Assembly: GCA_003694355.1 (NCBI GenBank)
Contig: RFKI01000235.1
Span: 1 to 6,938 of the forward strand
Reading direction: 5' to 3'
DNA length: 6,938 nt
DNA from: Bdellovibrio sp.
GTDB lineage: Bacteria > Bdellovibrionota > Bdellovibrionia > Bdellovibrionales > UBA1609
Shown here piece by piece: positions 6,116 through 6,938 of the stretch. Made by a program: the position numbers and the translations under genes. The notes under the pieces were generated by a model. The model did no database searches and was not told the DNA's origin. It saw nothing but the letters and a program-made list of their open reading frames with translations. Positions within the stretch are counted from its first letter, which is position 1. Every line of letters begins with the position of its first letter.

Positions 6116-6938
<823 letters not shown>

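Overview
The window suggests a Gram-negative, AT-rich bacterium. It carries lipopolysaccharide-export genes (lpt) followed by rpoN, and ends in the first half of a 16S rRNA gene. The 16S signatures include a short V1 hairpin, a short helix 17, and a 'GGAATCTTGCGCAATGG'-type V3 start. Together with the RpoN wording they look like the former Deltaproteobacteria, perhaps close to Bdellovibrionota. This placement is from memory and is not a database result.

Layout: everything convincing is on the + strand. (1) 1-3207 is a tight operon. It starts with the probable last codons of an upstream gene, then a single gene joining an LptC-like and an LptA-like domain (22-993), lptB (990-1715, TTG start, 4-base overlap) and rpoN (1729-3207). 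(2) 3208-3733 is a 526-base gap where many bacteria carry hpf. It holds a weak terminator-like hairpin, another inverted repeat, and a stretch in one frame that looks like degraded membrane-protein coding. (3) 3734-5416 encodes an unrecognised 560-residue protein with a signal peptide and about five hydrophobic segments. (4) 5417-6115 has no convincing gene. It holds two candidate sigma-70 promoters, a pair of 10-base repeats, a boxA-like antitermination element and a row of leader hairpins. (5) 6116-6938 is the 5' part of 16S rRNA, cut by the window edge.

How they work together: LptB is the cytoplasmic ATPase that powers LPS extraction by LptFG (not in this window). The LptC-LptA fusion would be the inner-membrane-anchored start of the periplasmic LPS bridge. 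RpoN (sigma-54) shares the operon by a widely conserved but functionally unexplained linkage. The 560-residue protein has its own ribosome binding site and no obvious link to either neighbour. The rRNA leader elements fit a strong, antiterminated rrn transcript. I see no mobile element, CRISPR array or tRNA. The least ordinary items are the LptC-LptA fusion, the unknown exported membrane protein, and the decayed-looking stretch before it.
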